Origin: an uncultured Dorea sp.
GTDB lineage: Bacteria; Bacillota; Clostridia; Lachnospirales; Lachnospiraceae
Assembly: GCA_947063855.1 (NCBI GenBank)
Contig: CAMSTW010000014.1
Span: forward strand, 1-50,250
DNA length: 50,250 nt
Direction: 5' to 3'
The translations under genes were made by a program, and so were the position numbers. How positions within the stretch are numbered: the first letter of the stretch is position 1; each line of letters begins with the position of its first letter. Positions 33,377-42,170 of the stretch are shown piece by piece. Below the pieces are notes generated by a model that made no database searches, was not told the origin of the DNA, and was given only the letters and a program-made list of their open reading frames with translations.

Positions 33377-33405
33377 TTGCAAATTATTGCATATAGATAT
33401 ATAAT
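33377..33405 (+). promoter_or_regulatory. Promoter of the sgc-like catabolic operon
   Basis: TTGCAA (33377-33382), a 17-bp spacer and TATAAT (33400-33405). The spacer contains TATTGCA, repeated elsewhere in the region, so repressor binding there would block RNA polymerase. The start is expected near 33412, about 50 nt before the first gene. Confidence 0.8.
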
Positions 33406-33461
33406 GTAACAAAAGTTGACACATATTAACAATAACAGGAGAGAGAAAAGGAGAAGTATGT

Positions 33462-34274
33462 ATGAGCTGGTTAAAAGAAGTGATTGGAACTGAGAAAGCG
33501 ATTATTGCTATGTGCCATATGCAGCCGATGCCGGGAGATCCGTATTACTGCAAGGATAAGGGGATGGAGTATGTAGTGGAGGCGGCCAGAAGGGAACTGC
33601 TTGCATTGCAGGAGGGCGGTGTGGACGCGGTGATGTTCTCGAATGAGTTCAGCCTTCCTTATCTGACGGATGTAAAGACCATCACGCCGATTGCGATGGC
33701 AAGAGTGATCGGCGAGCTCCGTTCCGAGATCAAGGTTCCATATGGGGTCAATGTTCTCTGGGATGCAGAGAAATCCATTGATCTAGCCAGCGCCACCGGG
33801 GCATCCTTCGTAAGAGAGATATTTACCGGTGTGTACGCCTCGGATTTTGGCATTTGGGATACGAATTGCGGAGAGACGGTCAGACATCAGAGAGAGGTCC
33901 ATGCGGAGAAGGTGAAGCTGTTGTTTAACATCATTCCGGAAGCAGCCAGATACATGGCAGACAGGGATATTGCCCAGATTGCAAAGACAACCGTATTCAA
34001 CTGCAGACCGGACGCCCTCTGTGTCTCCGGTATCACGGCCGGAAGCGAGACGGATGTACAGGTACTTAGGATTGTGAAGGAAGCGGTGCCGGAAACGGTG
34101 GTATTTGCCAATACAGGAGTACGGGTACATAACGTGGAAGAGCAGCTTAAGATTGCAGACGGTGCGGTTGTCGGAACCACCTTTAAGGTTGACGGGAAAT
34201 TCGAGAACCATGTCGACACAGACCGCGTGAAGGAGTTCATGAATAAGGTGCGTGCGATCCGGAAGAGTGCGTGA
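33462..34274 (+). CDS. BtpA/SgcQ family protein
   Basis: A 270-residue predicted TIM-barrel protein of the BtpA family. Family features include AMCHMQPMPGDP near residues 15-26, GGVDAVMFSNEFSLPYL (near 51-67), PYGVNVLWDAEKSI (near 87-100) and a C-terminal GVRVHNVEEQLKIADGAVVGTTFK region resembling a phosphate-binding barrel end. BtpA was named for photosystem I stability in cyanobacteria, but in enterobacteria SgcQ sits in a sugar operon; the reaction is unknown. As the first gene of this operon it probably acts on a phosphorylated sugar intermediate. Its 3' end is followed by two diverged copies of itself. Confidence 0.88.
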   Translation: MSWLKEVIGTEKAIIAMCHMQPMPGDPYYCKDKGMEYVVEAARRELLALQEGGVDAVMFSNEFSLPYLTDVKTITPIAMARVIGELRSEIKVPYGVNVLWDAEKSIDLASATGASFVREIFTGVYASDFGIWDTNCGETVRHQREVHAEKVKLLFNIIPEAARYMADRDIAQIAKTTVFNCRPDALCVSGITAGSETDVQVLRIVKEAVPETVVFANTGVRVHNVEEQLKIADGAVVGTTFKVDGKFENHVDTDRVKEFMNKVRAIRKSA

Positions 34275-34345
34275 AGTTCATGGATGATGTGCGTACAATC
34301 CGGGAGAGTGCGTAAGGGAGTTCATGGACAGGGTGCATGTAACAG
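34228..34345 (+). repeat. Diverged tandem copies of the btpA-like gene 3' end
   Basis: The last about 44 bases of the BtpA-like gene (GTTCATG at 34235) recur at 34276 and, partially, at 34320. Copy 2 keeps a stop codon at the matching position. Differences between copies 1 and 2 are mostly A/G transitions, with one transversion and a 3-base deletion. Confidence 0.8.
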
Positions 34346-34391
34346 AAGTACAGGACAGACTGGATCTGAGAAAAGGAAAGGAGTGGATGGT

Positions 34392-35036
34392 ATGGAGACG
34401 ATCATACAGATTGCGCTGGATGTTACGGATAATGAGAGGGCCGGATATCTGGCAGGCTGTGCAGTAAGGGCCGGAGCGGACTGGCTGGAGATTGGGAATC
34501 CGCTGAACAAGTTCGAAGGAGTACATGCAATCCGGCATATATCCTCCAGATTCCCCAGGCAGTATATTCTTGTCGATTTTATGATCATGGCCGGGGCAAA
34601 GAGATATGTGACTGCTGCAAAGGAGAGGGGAGCCCGTAATGTTACAGTCACGGCTTTATGTCCGGACATTACCGTGCGTGAGGCAATCGAAGAGGGAAAG
34701 CGCCAGGGGATAGAGGTAACTGTGGATCTCTTCAATGTCTCCGATCTTGTGGAAAGCGCGAAGAAGTATGCCGGTATGGGTGCCGATTATATCATGGTTC
34801 ATTTTGGGGTGGATCAGAAAAGGGAGAATCCGGACGCGTCACCTCTTGACATGCTAAGAGCGGTGCATAAGGCGGTAGATACGCCGCTGTCCTACGCCGT
34901 ATATGATGCAGAGGAAGCAAGGAGGGCAGTACAGAACGGGGCAAAAGTAATCGTTGTGGGAGAACCTCTTCTGTCGGCAAAGGATCCGGAAGAAGCAATG
35001 AGAGAATTCATAGAGAGTGTAAAGGCGGTGAGATAA
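34392..35036 (+). CDS. HUMPS/OMP-decarboxylase superfamily protein lacking catalytic Lys
   Basis: A 214-residue barrel related to 3-hexulose-6-phosphate synthase and 3-keto-L-gulonate-6-phosphate decarboxylase. ATG 34392 follows AAAGGAG by eight bases. The first-strand Asp10 (IALD) and second-strand Glu33 (LEIGNPL) are conserved. The third-strand DxKxxD motif reads D62-F-M64-I-M-A67, so the Lys and second Asp used by the decarboxylases and synthases are missing. The phosphate end (VVGEPLLSAKDPEEA) is near 185-200. It probably binds a sugar phosphate but should catalyse something else or serve another role. It is in an operon with the BtpA-like protein and a dehydrogenase. Confidence 0.88.
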   Translation: METIIQIALDVTDNERAGYLAGCAVRAGADWLEIGNPLNKFEGVHAIRHISSRFPRQYILVDFMIMAGAKRYVTAAKERGARNVTVTALCPDITVREAIEEGKRQGIEVTVDLFNVSDLVESAKKYAGMGADYIMVHFGVDQKRENPDASPLDMLRAVHKAVDTPLSYAVYDAEEARRAVQNGAKVIVVGEPLLSAKDPEEAMREFIESVKAVR

Positions 35037-35037
35037 G

Positions 35038-36096
35038 ATGACGGTTTCTGGCGGTAAGATGAAAGCGGCAGTCATACGGAACAATCCAAGAAGAATCGAG
35101 ATAGAGCAGATGGATGTACCGGACTGTGGAAAGGATGAGGCGCTTGTAGAAGTCAGAGCGTGCGGGGTGTGCGGTTCGGATGTTCATGGATTCCTGGATG
35201 AAGAATCGAAAGGCCGTGTGGACGGCCTGGTCATGGGACATGAACCAAGCGGAGTCGTGTCTGTATGCGGCGAAGCCGCCCAAAGCTTCCGGCCGGGCGA
35301 CAGGGTCGTGATCGATCCGCAGTTCTCCTGCGGTGAATGTTACGCATGCAGGCACTCCTGGTTCAATATCTGTGAGGAAGGAGGAATCATAGGTTCCGGA
35401 CTGCGCGGTTTCCGCCAGGGGGCAATGGCAGAATATGTAGTGGTTCCCGAGAAGAACCTACACAGACTGCCGGACGGTTTATCCTTCGAGGAGGGGGCGT
35501 TGATTGAACCTGTGGCGAATGCGATCCATGCAGTGAACCGGGCGAATATAAGGCTTGGGGATAAGGTTGCGGTCATGGGAGCGGGAACCATCGGGCTGTG
35601 TATGCTTCAGGCGGCCAGGCTGGCAGGGGCCGGAACCGTTGCAGTGATAGATGTGTCTGATTCTCATCTGAAGATTGCGAAGGAGCTTGGGGCTGATCTG
35701 CTAGTCAACGCTTCCAAGTGTGATCCGGTTGAGACGGTCAGGAAGCATTTCGGCGGAATCGGTGCGGATGTGACCCTGGAGGCTGTAGGACTGGGGGAAA
35801 CCTACCGGCAGGCGGCGTTGATGACAAGAAAAAGAGGAACCCTGACACTATTTGGCGCGGCAAAAGAGACGGCGCTTATGCACCTGTATCCGTTTCTCCA
35901 CAGAGAGTTAAACCTGGCAGGGTGCACGGGTTTTGATGTGGAAGTGGATATCGGCCTTCATATGCTCGAGAAAGGACAGATGAAGGTACAGCCGCTGATC
36001 ACGCACAGATTTCCGCTGGAAGAGACGGCGCTTGCCATACGAACAGCGGTTGAAGAAAAAGACCGTGTGCTGAAGGCGCTGATTATGAATGAATAG
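35038..36096 (+). CDS. Zinc-dependent alcohol/polyol dehydrogenase (MDR)
   Basis: A 352-residue medium-chain dehydrogenase of the sorbitol/threonine dehydrogenase group. The catalytic zinc motif is CGVCGSDVHGF (near 40-50) with GHEPSG (near 66-71), and the structural zinc lobe is CGECYACRHSWFNIC (four Cys, near 99-113). The Rossmann motif GAGTIGL is near 180. It would oxidise a secondary alcohol of a sugar or polyol with NAD(P). The start is ATG 35038, one base after the HUMPS stop; a second ATG at 35059 (MKAAVI) is the more typical N-terminus. A degenerate repeat array follows the stop. Confidence 0.9.
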   Translation: MTVSGGKMKAAVIRNNPRRIEIEQMDVPDCGKDEALVEVRACGVCGSDVHGFLDEESKGRVDGLVMGHEPSGVVSVCGEAAQSFRPGDRVVIDPQFSCGECYACRHSWFNICEEGGIIGSGLRGFRQGAMAEYVVVPEKNLHRLPDGLSFEEGALIEPVANAIHAVNRANIRLGDKVAVMGAGTIGLCMLQAARLAGAGTVAVIDVSDSHLKIAKELGADLLVNASKCDPVETVRKHFGGIGADVTLEAVGLGETYRQAALMTRKRGTLTLFGAAKETALMHLYPFLHRELNLAGCTGFDVEVDIGLHMLEKGQMKVQPLITHRFPLEETALAIRTAVEEKDRVLKALIMNE

Positions 36097-36119
36097 ATTT
36101 CCGGAAGCCTGCCGGGCGG

Positions 36120-36312
36120 GGATCCGGAGATTCTGAGAGATTAGAGAGAGAAGACGGCAGGGATTCGGAGATTTAGAGAGATTAGAGAAAAGACGGAGGG
36201 ATCCGGAGATTCTGAGCAATTGGAGAGAAGACCGCAGAGATCCGGAGATTCTGAGAGATTAGAGAGAGAAGACGGCAGGGATCCGGAGATTCTGAGAGAT
36301 TAGAGAGAAGGG
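36120..36312 (+). repeat. Five-copy degenerate tandem repeat before the M42 gene
   Basis: About five copies of a 38-41 base unit (core GATCCGGAGATTCTGAGAGA, then a GA-rich stretch ending GACGGCAGG) fill the gap between the dehydrogenase and M42 genes. Copies 1 (36121-36161) and 4 (36239-36279) are identical; 2 and 3 are diverged. The last truncated copy merges into the GGGAGG ribosome site of the next gene. Confidence 0.9.
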
Positions 36313-36324
36313 AGGTAACGAAGG

Positions 36325-37413
36325 ATGAGGAAGATACTTAGAGATCTCTGCACACTTCCGGGATTGTCGGGGTGTGAAGAGAGTGTCGGGAGGTATCTGT
36401 ATCAAAATTTTACAAGATACAGTTCTTCTGTAAAGACCGATACGGCCGGGAATATTATCGCACGGTTTGCTTCCGGGACGGAGGGTGCAAAGAAGGTTAT
36501 GATCTTCGCGCATATGGATCAGCTGGGGTTTGTGGTCAGGAAGACAGAGCCGGACGGGTTCTTGAGAATCGAGAGACTGGGAGGAATTCCGGAGAAGATT
36601 CTTCCCGGGATGGAGGTTCTGGTACGGAACGACCGCGGCAGGTGGATGAACGGGGTGATTGGGAATAAGTCCCATCATGTGACGCCCGCGGCTGATAAGT
36701 ACCAGGTGATACCGATACAGGAGCTTTATGTGGATCTGGGGCTGACTTCCGCCGAAGAAGCAGAAGAAAAGGGGATCTGGCCCGGATGTCCGGTGGTGTA
36801 CAAGCCAAGATTCGAGGAACTGTCCGGGACAAGGTGCTATGGAACGGCCATGGATAACCGGGGAGGCTGCGCCGTACTGCTTGACCTGGCAGAGCGGTTC
36901 GCGGCTGCGGCCTGTGATCTGGATGTGTATCTTGTGGCGACCGTACAGGAGGAGTTCAATCTCAGAGGAGGCCTTCTTAGCTGCGCGTCCGTAGAGCCGG
37001 ATTTTGCGATAGCAATAGATGTAGCTATCACAGGGGATACTCCGGATATGGCAGGGACGCTTCCGGCTGCGCTGGATAAAGGACCGGTGGTCAGCATGTA
37101 CAATTTCCACGGGAGAGGCACGCTGAACGGGACGATTCCGCATCCCCTGCTGGTGAGCATGGCGGGCGAGGCGGCCGGGGAACTTCAGATTCCGATTCAG
37201 AGAACGGCGTCCTGCGGTATCCTGACGGACGCATCCTATGTCCAGCTCTGGCATAAGGGAGTGCCGGTGATCGATCTGGGATTCCCGTGCAGATACACGC
37301 ATACAGCGGTGGAACTTTGCAGTCTTACGGACTTAAAGGAGTTGTCCTGCCTGGTTGAGCGGATGGTGAGAAACGCACCGGCGGATATATGTTTTGAACG
37401 ACATTATGGGTAA
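36325..37413 (+). CDS. M42 family metallopeptidase homologue (SgcX-like)
   Basis: A 362-residue protein of the M42 glutamyl aminopeptidase/endoglucanase-annotated family. The di-metal ligands are all visible: FAHMDQLGF (His, near 61), AMDNRGG (bridging Asp, near 175), VQEEFNLRGG (catalytic Glu and ligand, near 209), AIDVA (Asp, near 231) and RYTHTAVE (His, near 319). GGAGG precedes the start. The E. coli homologue SgcX lies in the sgc operon beside SgcQ, as here; a peptidase or deacylase role in a sugar pathway is unproven. It might cleave an amide or acyl group from the imported substrate. Confidence 0.88.
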   Translation: MRKILRDLCTLPGLSGCEESVGRYLYQNFTRYSSSVKTDTAGNIIARFASGTEGAKKVMIFAHMDQLGFVVRKTEPDGFLRIERLGGIPEKILPGMEVLVRNDRGRWMNGVIGNKSHHVTPAADKYQVIPIQELYVDLGLTSAEEAEEKGIWPGCPVVYKPRFEELSGTRCYGTAMDNRGGCAVLLDLAERFAAAACDLDVYLVATVQEEFNLRGGLLSCASVEPDFAIAIDVAITGDTPDMAGTLPAALDKGPVVSMYNFHGRGTLNGTIPHPLLVSMAGEAAGELQIPIQRTASCGILTDASYVQLWHKGVPVIDLGFPCRYTHTAVELCSLTDLKELSCLVERMVRNAPADICFERHYG

Positions 37414-37417
37414 GCGT

Positions 37418-38983
37418 ATGAAGAAAAGATATTATATGGGGATAGATATCGGCACCTCACAGTCCAAAGGAGTCCTTGCAGACCGTGAGGGAAGAATCAC
37501 TGCATTTCAGACTGTGGATCATGATACGGTAAGTATACGGCCGGGATTCTTCGAGCATGATCCCGAGAAGGTATGGGTCCGGGATCTCGTATACCTGATA
37601 CAGGCGCTGTTTAAGGAAAGCGGCGTCTCTGCACAGGAGATTGTATCCATCGGAATCAGTGCGATCGGACCTTGCGTGGTGATGACAGATCACGAGGGAA
37701 GACCTCTTAGGGATGCAATTCTTTATGGAATTGATACCCGGGCAGAGCAGGAAATCGGGATTTTGAATCAGAAATACACGGAAGAATATTTTATCCGGAC
37801 ATGCGGAAATACACTTTCCTCGCAGGCGGCAGGGCCGAAGATTCTGTGGGTGAGGAATCATGAACCGGAAGTTTTCAAGAATACTAAGATGATCATGACT
37901 GCTTCGTCATATCTGATATACCGTCTGACCGGAAGAAATGTAATGGATTATTATACCGCATGCGCGGGCTATACGCCGTTATTCTCTTATGAAAATATGT
38001 GCTGGGATGAGGGTATGACAGATGCGTTCGGTATAAGCGGCAGGCTGCCGGAATTGATGTGGAGCTGCGACATTGCCGGAAGAGTGAGCCGGAAAGCGGC
38101 GGAATTGACCGGGCTTTCGGAGGGGACGGTCGTGAGCGCCGGAACCAGTGACGCGGCGGCGGAGGCAGTGAGCGTGGGCGTGATGCGTCCGGGGAAGACG
38201 TTTTTGATGATGGGAAGCACAGCATTCCTGATCAAGGTTCTAAAGGATCCGGCAAAAGATGTCCGTATGTGGTCTGCCCCCTTTCTTTTCCCGGGAGCGT
38301 ACTGTATGGCCGGGGGAATGAGCGCGGCAGGATCGCTGACAAAATGGTTTCTCGGGGAGTTGGCGGCGGATATGCAGGAAGAGGCCAAAAGAGAAGGGGA
38401 GAATGCGTATGCCAGGCTTGCCGGGATGGCTGAAAAGATCCCGCCCGGATGCGAAGGACTTCTGGCGCTGCCCTATTTCTGCGGAGAGCGGACGCCGGTT
38501 TTTGACAGCAGGGCAAAAGGAGTGTTCTTTGGCCTGACCCTGAACCACACGAAGATGCATCTGTACCGGGCGCTGCTGGAAAGTGTGGGATTTGGCGTCA
38601 GGGATAATCTGGAGGTTCTGGATTGTTTCGGGCAGACCTGCGAAGAGATTACGACGGCGGGGGGCGGCTGTAAGAACCGGCTCTGGCTGCAGATCATCAG
38701 CGATATAACCGGAAAGAGCCAGGCGCTTAAGGAGATAACGGTCGGAGCGGCATATGGGGATGCATTTCTGGGCGGTATGGCGTCCGGTGAGATTGGGAAA
38801 GATGAGATAGAAGAATGGAATCAGGAGAAAGAGAGGGTAAGCCCCGGGGCGTCCAACCGGGAAATCTATCACCAGTGGTATGGCATTTATAAAGGAATCT
38901 ACAGAAATACGAAGAATTACATGGAAGAATTGGATCGGAAGATAAAAGAAGGTTTCCCGGAAGCCATAAAACCAGAATCTTAG
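37418..38983 (+). CDS. FGGY-family carbohydrate kinase
   Basis: A 521-residue sugar kinase. ATG 37418 gives MKKRYYMGIDIGTSQSK, with the phosphate-1 motif DIGTSQSK at residues 9-16; earlier starts overlap the M42 gene. The N-lobe has GISAIGPCVVMTD and ILYGIDTRA (near 108-116), and the adenosine site is in SAGTSDAAAEAVSVG and MMGSTAFL. The C-lobe FGGY signature is LPYFCGERTPVFD and TAGGGCKNRLWLQIISDITG. It is most like xylulokinase or related pentulose kinases, but the substrate cannot be fixed from sequence. It should phosphorylate the sugar or its oxidised derivative after ABC import. Confidence 0.9.
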   Translation: MKKRYYMGIDIGTSQSKGVLADREGRITAFQTVDHDTVSIRPGFFEHDPEKVWVRDLVYLIQALFKESGVSAQEIVSIGISAIGPCVVMTDHEGRPLRDAILYGIDTRAEQEIGILNQKYTEEYFIRTCGNTLSSQAAGPKILWVRNHEPEVFKNTKMIMTASSYLIYRLTGRNVMDYYTACAGYTPLFSYENMCWDEGMTDAFGISGRLPELMWSCDIAGRVSRKAAELTGLSEGTVVSAGTSDAAAEAVSVGVMRPGKTFLMMGSTAFLIKVLKDPAKDVRMWSAPFLFPGAYCMAGGMSAAGSLTKWFLGELAADMQEEAKREGENAYARLAGMAEKIPPGCEGLLALPYFCGERTPVFDSRAKGVFFGLTLNHTKMHLYRALLESVGFGVRDNLEVLDCFGQTCEEITTAGGGCKNRLWLQIISDITGKSQALKEITVGAAYGDAFLGGMASGEIGKDEIEEWNQEKERVSPGASNREIYHQWYGIYKGIYRNTKNYMEELDRKIKEGFPEAIKPES

Positions 38984-39047
38984 GAAGTCTGGTGAAATGA
39001 GGTTTGGAGATTCCGGGAGACGATAAAGATGAAGAGGAGGAACATCT

Positions 39048-40391
39048 ATGAAGAAACGAGTAGTTGCGATGTTGACGGTAGTTACGTTGCTGGCGGGCCT
39101 GTCTGCAGGGTGTGCGAAAACGGGCGGTCAGGACGACGGTTCGGGGAATGCAGGGAAGACGGACAAAGAAGCGGTGACGCTGAATGTAATCCTCTCGGAG
39201 AATGAGCAGACGAAGGATATGCTGAATTATTTTGATCAGTTTGAAGAAGAGACCGGAATTAAGATCAACTATGAGATTATGGCCGAGTCAAGCTATATGG
39301 ACAAGATGATGCTTGGACTGTCGTCCAATAACCAGCAGTATGACGTGGTAATGGCCTCTCCGGCAACCATCGGTACGATCCTGGACGGAGGCTGGGTACA
39401 GCCGCTTGACCAGTATATCGAAGACGACAGCGTCACAGATAAGGCGTGGAGGGAAGGACTGGCAGATTCCATGCTGTCACTGGCCGTCGTGGACGGGAAG
39501 CGTTACGCCGTGCCGTATAATATGGGCGTCAACATCCTCTATTATAATAAGGCGATGTTTCAGGATGCGGGACTGGATCCTGAGAATCCGCCGACTACAC
39601 TGGAAGATATACTGAAAGCAGCAAGGACTTTGAATGCTCCGGATAAGAATCAGTACGGCATATCCTTCAGAGCCAGCAGAGAGGGGAATGCGAATACATT
39701 CCTGTGGGCGATGCTGTGGATGATCTGCGGCGGCAGCTGGGAGGACGCCGAAGGGCTCGTGGATTACTCGCGGATCGGAGGAAAAGAGGCAGTGGAAGCC
39801 ACAGACTTTTTCGCAGAATTTCACGAATATGCTCCGGCGGGAATCAGCAGCTACGGATATGAGGAGGCGCAGCTTGCATTCCAGCAGGGTCTGTCGGCGA
39901 TGTGGATTGACACCTCTATTCTGGCAAATGGCGTTCTGGACAGTGAGGAATCCCAGGTAGCAGAAGATGTGGGCTTTGCGGCGTTTACAGAGGGGCATGC
40001 GATCGGTTCCCCGTGGATGTTTTTGATGGCGTCTAAGACAGAGCATCCAACGGAAGCATGGAAGTTCCTTCAGTTTGTATCCGGATATGAGCTTCAGATG
40101 GAGCAGGTGAAAAGCGGAGTACAGACAGGACCGGTGCGCACAGACGTATTGGGGGATCCAAAGATCGGCGAGTATTTTAACGAAGATCTGGCGGAAGCAG
40201 TCAATTATGCATTAGAGCATGATCCTATCAGCAATTATTTCCCTGCAATCAATGAGATGACGGAGATACGGAGCCTGCTCGCCATCCAGATTGCAGATGT
40301 GGCGTTGGGGAAAACAGATTCGCAGTCTGCCATCGACCAGCTCTGGAAGGATGTGGAAGAGCTTCTGAAACGAGAAGGCGTAATCGAATAG
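39048..40391 (+). CDS. ABC sugar transporter substrate-binding lipoprotein
   Basis: A 447-residue family 1 extracellular solute-binding protein. The signal peptide ends in lipobox LSAGC (Cys22), so it is lipidated and anchored to the outer face of the membrane. A disordered Gly/Asp/Ser linker follows, then the binding fold: VTLNVILSENEQTKDMLNYFDQFEEETGIK, YDVVMASPATIGTI and RYAVPYNMGVNILYYNK are typical of oligosaccharide and polyol binders. GAGGAGG precedes the start. It is followed directly by two permease genes. The ligand is unknown. Confidence 0.93.
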   Translation: MKKRVVAMLTVVTLLAGLSAGCAKTGGQDDGSGNAGKTDKEAVTLNVILSENEQTKDMLNYFDQFEEETGIKINYEIMAESSYMDKMMLGLSSNNQQYDVVMASPATIGTILDGGWVQPLDQYIEDDSVTDKAWREGLADSMLSLAVVDGKRYAVPYNMGVNILYYNKAMFQDAGLDPENPPTTLEDILKAARTLNAPDKNQYGISFRASREGNANTFLWAMLWMICGGSWEDAEGLVDYSRIGGKEAVEATDFFAEFHEYAPAGISSYGYEEAQLAFQQGLSAMWIDTSILANGVLDSEESQVAEDVGFAAFTEGHAIGSPWMFLMASKTEHPTEAWKFLQFVSGYELQMEQVKSGVQTGPVRTDVLGDPKIGEYFNEDLAEAVNYALEHDPISNYFPAINEMTEIRSLLAIQIADVALGKTDSQSAIDQLWKDVEELLKREGVIE

Positions 40392-40427
40392 ATCCGGTGA
40401 TACGTGGATAAGAATAGGTGGGATGCT

Positions 40428-41258
40428 ATGTATAAAATAAAGATGAAGATAATAAACGGATGTCTGAATATCCTCACCGGTATGATTGTTCTGGCCTCGC
40501 TGTTTCCGTTATATTGGCTGATCTCCACGTCTATGAAGAGCAAGGCGGAGGCCTTCGCTATGCCGCCCAAATGGCTCTTTACGCCGGATTTCTCCAACTA
40601 CAGCGGACTGCTTGGAAATCCTTCCTTCTTAGAGAGCCTTAAGAACAGCCTTGTGATATCGGCGTCGGCCACCATATTTGCAGTAGTGCTGGGGGTAATG
40701 GCAGGCTACGCCCTCGCGAGAAATAACAGCAGATCCGGGAATGCGATGGGGATTGGGATCATACTGGCGCGTATGATCCCGCCGATGGGGATCATCATTC
40801 CGTTCTATATGATATTCAATTACCTGTCCCTTACAGACCGCTATGTCAGTGTGATTCTGATCTATCTGACGACGGTTCTGCCGTTCGTGACGTGGCTGAT
40901 GATGGGATTCTTTCAGGGAGTTCCGGCGGAGATTGAAGAGGCGGCCCTGATCGACGGATGTAACCGGATCGGGACGTTCCTGCGGATTTGTCTGCCTGTG
41001 GTGAAACCAGGAATCGCCACCTGCGCCATGTTTGCGTTCATGATGTCGTGGAACGAATATTTCTATGCAGTCATCATGACGGGGAACGCTACGAAGACGG
41101 CTCCGATCTATATCCAGTCGTTCGTAAGCAGTTCAGGGACGAACTGGGGAGCGTTATGCGCGGCGTCGGTGCTGGTGGTGCTTCCGATCCTGGTATTTAC
41201 AATCTTCTGCCAGAGAAGTCTGGTGCGTGGACTGATGGGAGGGGCGGTGAAAGGTTAA
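40428..41258 (+). CDS. ABC sugar transporter permease (MalG type)
   Basis: A 276-residue inner-membrane permease with six predicted helices. The EAA loop, the contact site for the ATPase, reads EEAALIDGCNRIGTFLRICLP (near 171-190). ATG 40428 follows AGGTGGG at 40416-40422; a GTG at 40404 would add eight residues. The N-terminal TMKSKAEAF segment is typical of MalG/CUT1 permeases. Unusually, the MalG-type gene precedes the MalF-type gene. No ATP-binding gene is present in the operon. Confidence 0.92.
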   Translation: MYKIKMKIINGCLNILTGMIVLASLFPLYWLISTSMKSKAEAFAMPPKWLFTPDFSNYSGLLGNPSFLESLKNSLVISASATIFAVVLGVMAGYALARNNSRSGNAMGIGIILARMIPPMGIIIPFYMIFNYLSLTDRYVSVILIYLTTVLPFVTWLMMGFFQGVPAEIEEAALIDGCNRIGTFLRICLPVVKPGIATCAMFAFMMSWNEYFYAVIMTGNATKTAPIYIQSFVSSSGTNWGALCAASVLVVLPILVFTIFCQRSLVRGLMGGAVKG

Positions 41259-41261
41259 GAT

Positions 41262-42170
41262 ATGAGAAAATTACATCAGAATAAGAGGCCGGAGAACTTT
41301 AAGAAAAAGGACCGCAGATCCTTATACCTTCTCACAATGCCGTCCTTCCTGGTGCTGATCGCACTCACGGCCGTGCCGCTTATATTTTCCTTTGGGATAG
41401 CATTGTTTGAATATAATATCACAAAACCGCAGGACGCGGCGTTTGCAGGACTGGGTAATTTTGTCCGCGCGGTTGAGGATGAGTATTTCAGGTCGGCCAT
41501 AAAGGTGACGGTGATACAGGTGGTTTCCACGGTTACCGGGCAGATGGTTCTTGGTATGCTGATTGCGCTGCTTCTATCAAGAGAGTTCCGGGGAGTAAAG
41601 CTAATGCGCTCCCTCTATATCATACCGATGATGATCACGCCTGTGGTTTCCGGTATCATGTGGCGGATGATGTTCAACGCGGATCTGGGAATCATCAACT
41701 ATCTGCTTGGAAAGCTGGGGGTTCCTGCCATAAACTGGCTGGGGTCGCCAAAGACTGCGCTGGTTACCATCATAGCTACAGACATATGGCTGTCGACGCC
41801 CTTTGTGACAATGATCCTGCTTGCGGGAATACAGGGAATCAGCCAGGACTATTATGATGCGGCGGTGGTGGACGGGGTGAATACCCTGCAGAAGTTTTTC
41901 TACGTGACGCTTCCTCTGGTCAGGCCGATGGTTCTTCTGGCGCTGTTGTTTCGGATTATGGACGCCATCCGGAGATATGATTCGATCATGGCGATGACCG
42001 CCGGAGGCCCGGGAGTATCCACCCAGACCCTGAATATATATGCATATTACCAGGGGTTCAGCTATTTCAATATAGGGTACAGTTCGGCGCTGTCCATGAT
42101 CCTGCTGATCTGCATACTTGCAATATCACTGCTGCTGCTTAAGATGATCAGAAACGCCCAGCAGGATTAA
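41262..42170 (+). CDS. ABC sugar transporter permease (MalF type)
   Basis: A 302-residue inner-membrane permease with six predicted helices. The N-terminus is LYLLTMPSFLVLIALTAVPL, and the EAA-like loop YDAAVVDGVNTLQKFFYVTLP lies near 204-224. MTAGGPGVSTQTLNIYAY is the MalF/UgpA-type signature. It starts three bases after the MalG-type gene and should form the heterodimeric channel with it. The ATPase is probably a shared MsmK/MalK-like protein encoded elsewhere. The 3' end is repeated in the spacer downstream. Confidence 0.92.
   Translation: MRKLHQNKRPENFKKKDRRSLYLLTMPSFLVLIALTAVPLIFSFGIALFEYNITKPQDAAFAGLGNFVRAVEDEYFRSAIKVTVIQVVSTVTGQMVLGMLIALLLSREFRGVKLMRSLYIIPMMITPVVSGIMWRMMFNADLGIINYLLGKLGVPAINWLGSPKTALVTIIATDIWLSTPFVTMILLAGIQGISQDYYDAAVVDGVNTLQKFFYVTLPLVRPMVLLALLFRIMDAIRRYDSIMAMTAGGPGVSTQTLNIYAYYQGFSYFNIGYSSALSMILLICILAISLLLLKMIRNAQQD

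Larger units (their letters stand above)
33136..33461. other. Divergent regulatory region of the sgc-like locus
   Basis: A 326-base, very AT-rich gap between the DeoR gene and the catabolic operon. It contains a consensus promoter in each direction and several copies of TATTGCA: 33261-33267, its reverse complement TGCAATA at 33336-33342, and 33385-33391 inside the forward promoter spacer. Also present is TTGCAAAT at 33377-33384. These are the best candidate DeoR operators. No gene is seen. Confidence 0.5.

Noticed and set aside
36120..36312. CRISPR array or coding repeat
   Set aside because: The 38-41 bp units abut with no unique spacers and no cas genes are near; the array is a plain degenerate tandem repeat.
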